From positions 1,116,001-1,180,000 of the forward strand of contig NZ_CP014306.1 of NCBI RefSeq assembly GCF_001557535.2: a DNA stretch of 64,000 nucleotides. The letters are read 5' to 3'. The first letter of the stretch is position 1, and the number at the start of each line of letters is the position of its first letter. Below are positions 61,834 through 64,000 of this stretch, one piece after another. The position numbers were made by a program, and so were the translations under genes. The notes beneath the pieces were generated by a model. It saw only the letters and a list, made by a program, of their open reading frames with translations. It did no database searches and had not been told where the DNA came from. The DNA comes from Burkholderia sp. PAMC 26561 (lineage in GTDB: Bacteria; Pseudomonadota; Gammaproteobacteria; Burkholderiales; Burkholderiaceae).

Positions 61834-63563
61834 TCAAGCAGTTTTCACTTCAGACAGCTTCAGCTCGTCGATCATCTGGGCGCGCATGATGAATTTCTGG
61901 ATCTTGCCGGTAACGGTCATCGGCAGTTCGTCTACGAATCGAATGTGCCGCGGGATCTTGTAGTGCGCAATTTGTCCCTGGCAGAACTCGCGGATATCTT
62001 CGGGCGTTGCGTACTCCCCTTGTCTGAGAACAATCCACGCGCAGACCTCTTCGCCGTATTTACTATCGGGAACGCCGAAGACTTGCGCGGACTGAATCTT
62101 CGGATGGCGAAACAAGAACTCTTCGATCTCGCGCGGATAGATGTTTCGCCGCCGCGAATCAGCATGTCCTTCAACCGTCCAACAATGTTGCAATACCCCT
62201 GCGCGTCGAGCGTGGCGAGATCGCCGGTATGCATCCAGCCGTCGATAATCGCTTCCCGCGTCTTCGCTTCATCGCCCCAATAGCCTTTCATCACCGAATA
62301 GCCGCGCGTGCAGAGTTCGCCCGTCTCGCCGACCGGGACGATCTCGCCGAGCGGATTGACGAGCTTCACTTCCAGATGGGGCTGGATCTGGCCGACGGTG
62401 GTCGTGCGTTTATCGAGGGGATCGGTGGTCGAGCTTTGGAAGGACACGGGACTCGTTTCGGTCATCCCATACGCGATGGTGATCTCGCGCAGGTTCATCT
62501 TCGCGACCACGCGCTTCATGGTCTCGATAGGGCACGGCGAACCCGCCATGATCCCCGTGCGCAAACGGCTCAGGTCGAACTTGTCGAAGTCGGGAAGATC
62601 CAGCTCCGCGATAAACATTGTCGGTACGCCGTGAAGCGCCGTGCAGCGTTCTTGATCGACGGCGGCGAGGGTTGCTGCCGGATCGAAGGCTTCGCCCGGA
62701 AAAACCATCGTCGCTCCCGACGATACACACGCCAGCACCGCCAGCACCATGCCGAAGCAGTGGTAGAGCGGTACGGGAATACAGAGCGAATCCTGCTCGG
62801 TCAGCAGCATCGAATGCGCTATGTAACGGCCGTTGTTCAGCACGTTGTGATGCGTAAGCGTGGCGCCCTTGGGATTGCCAGTGGTGCCGCTCGTGAACTG
62901 GATGTTGATGGGATCGAATGCGCTGAGCTTCGATTCCAGGGTATCGAGTTGCTTCGTGTCCAGCCGATCACGGCCGCGGGACATGACATCGGAAAAGCGC
63001 AGCATTCCGGGCGTCGCGCCATCGCCCATGCGGATCACGGCTTTCAGATCGGGGAAGCGTGTAGCGTTTAATGAACCGGGCTCGGCGGTCTCGAGTTCCG
63101 GCGCGAGCGCCTGCAACATCTCAAGATACTTCGACGACTTGAACTGTTCCGCCGCGATCAGCGCCTTGCAGCCGACCTTGTTCAGCGCGTACTCCAGTTC
63201 GGCGAGCCGGTACGCCGGATTGATGTTCACCAGGATCGCGCCGATCCGCGCAGTGGCGAATTGCGTCAACAACCATTCGACGCGGTTCGGCGACCAGATG
63301 CCCACGCGGTCACCTGCTTCAACGCCGAGTTGCAATAGTCCGGACGCGAGGACATCGACTTCATTGGCGAAATCACGCCAGGTCCAGCGGATGTTTTGCT
63401 CCCGGAAAACCACCGCCGGACGATCCGGAAATCGCGCGACGGTATCGAGAAGAAAGCGTGAAACCGTGGCGTCGCTCAGCGCAATCTCTGTCGAGCCGCG
63501 AACATAGGACAGGCCATCGAGTGGTTCGATCTGCGGCCCGGCTTGCGTCGATGGGGTAGCCAT
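61834..63563 (-). pseudogene. AMP-binding acyl-CoA synthetase (fatty-acid CoA ligase type), frameshifted
   Basis: Read through the shift it has about 576 residues from the ATG at 63563 ([17 protein letters not shown]). [30 protein letters not shown] and [17 protein letters not shown] are in the first frame, which reaches [10 protein letters not shown]. The second frame continues with [18 protein letters not shown] and ends with PMTVTGKIQKFIMR. The usual join is [13 protein letters not shown], so one A is missing from the run at 62144-62146. It activates fatty or similar acids. It lies downstream of atpC but is separated by a terminator. Confidence 0.88.
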
Positions 63564-63747
63564 ATCCAGGGTCTCTTCCATGTGAAGTGGAAGGCTGCAC
63601 GGCATGGCGCCGTGAAAGCCATTCGGAAGACTGATTGTGCATCGGGCGGATCGCGGAAGGCATTGAGTGTTACCCGCAACGCACCGTGAATATGTGCGTG
63701 TCGGATATGCAGAAATGCGCGGGAGCAGAGGGACAGCGCGGCCGGCA

Positions 63748-63776
63748 ATAAAAAAAGCAGCCCGAAGGCTGCTTTT
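63748..63776 (-). terminator. Rho-independent terminator of the atp operon
   Basis: On the minus strand AGCAGCC-TTCG-GGCTGCT is followed by a run of seven T, 30 bases after the atpC stop. The TTCG tetraloop makes it very stable. Confidence 0.9.
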
Positions 63777-63804
63777 CCCTGAAACCTCAAGACCAGCGAA
63801 ACGC

Positions 63805-64000
63805 TTAATGCTGACCGCGAATCTTCCGCAAGCGCTGGATCGCCGCGATCTGAGCCGTCGCGTACGCGAGTTCCGCTTGCGCGGTTGCATATTCGAGGTT
63901 CGATCCCGTGTTCTGCAGCGCTTCTTCCGCGTGCTTTTTCGCTTCGATTGCCTTGGCTTCGTCGAGATCCTGGCCACGGATCGCGGTGTCGGCGAGAACC
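63805..64000 (-). CDS. atpC: ATP synthase epsilon subunit AtpC (C-terminal part, cut by window edge)
   Basis: The last 64 residues are present: [20 protein letters not shown], then a helical [20 protein letters not shown] and the end [11 protein letters not shown]. This is the two-helix C-terminal domain of the F1 epsilon subunit, which can block rotation. As the last gene of the atp operon it is followed by a strong terminator. The rest of the operon would lie beyond the right edge. Confidence 0.93.
   Translation of the reverse strand, partial: VLADTAIRGQDLDEAKAIEAKKHAEEALQNTGSNLEYATAQAELAYATAQIAAIQRLRKIRGQH

Overview
The window reads as chromosome from a Burkholderia-type betaproteobacterium (Paraburkholderia/Caballeronia/Burkholderia group). 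The evidence is the high GC content, the layout of the flgA-flgMN / flgB-J / flgK and flhBA / flhFG-fliA flagellar loci, a long trifunctional PutA, a tandem glycine riboswitch before gcvTHP, and AtpC at the right edge. The species cannot be fixed from sequence alone.

Layout. 1-12.3 kb is a flagellar locus. flgB to flgJ are one minus-strand operon, diverging from flgA-flgM-flgN. ycgR (the c-di-GMP brake) and flgK follow, each behind a near-consensus sigma-28 promoter; flgM has a third. 12.4-12.9 kb is a BrnT/BrnA toxin-antitoxin module with a palindromic operator. 13.1-16.4 kb is flhB-flhA. 16.4-17.5 kb is a large palindromic repeat with a 141-bp tandem tail. 17.5-24.9 kb is a seven-gene minus-strand operon: an isochorismatase-fold (biuret hydrolase-like) amidohydrolase, AllH/AllF/AllG (oxamate carbamoyltransferase-like), carbamate kinase, a free-standing AtzF C-terminal domain and an NCS1 permease. 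It separates flhBA from flhF-flhG-fliA (25.5-28.9 kb).

28.9-37.5 kb holds a GGDEF diguanylate cyclase, tRNA-Arg(CCG), a dihaem cytochrome c, a 'mobile mystery protein' HTH/Fic pair with a 13-bp inverted-repeat operator, a Rep/UvrD helicase, a Gfo/Idh/MocA oxidoreductase and a lipoprotein. 37.6-45.2 kb is glycine/serine catabolism: tandem glycine riboswitch, gcvT-gcvH-gcvP, an alginate-lyase-family protein and sdaA. 45.2-46.2 kb is a second copy of the palindromic repeat in the same orientation. 46.3-64 kb holds a ThDP enzyme and acyl-CoA synthetase pair, a branched-chain amino-acid type binding protein, putA with GTTGCA operators, a 56-residue membrane protein, priA, hemE, a PheC-like periplasmic dehydratase, an HSL-type esterase, a candidate small transcript with two terminators, another acyl-CoA synthetase and the end of atpC.

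How it works together. FlhDC-like sites appear before flgB/flgA, flhB and flhF. FliA made from the flhF-flhG-fliA operon would fire the sigma-28 promoters of flgM, ycgR and flgK, with FlgM as anti-sigma factor. Glycine sensed by the riboswitch is cleaved by GcvTHP, and SdaA links serine to pyruvate. The all-type operon is predicted to turn a carbamoylated compound into carbamoyl phosphate and then ATP, ammonia and CO2.

Three genes (NCS1 permease, priA, acyl-CoA synthetase) carry single short-indel frameshifts in otherwise intact reading frames. At least the last two lie in A-runs, so sequencing error should be excluded before calling them pseudogenes.
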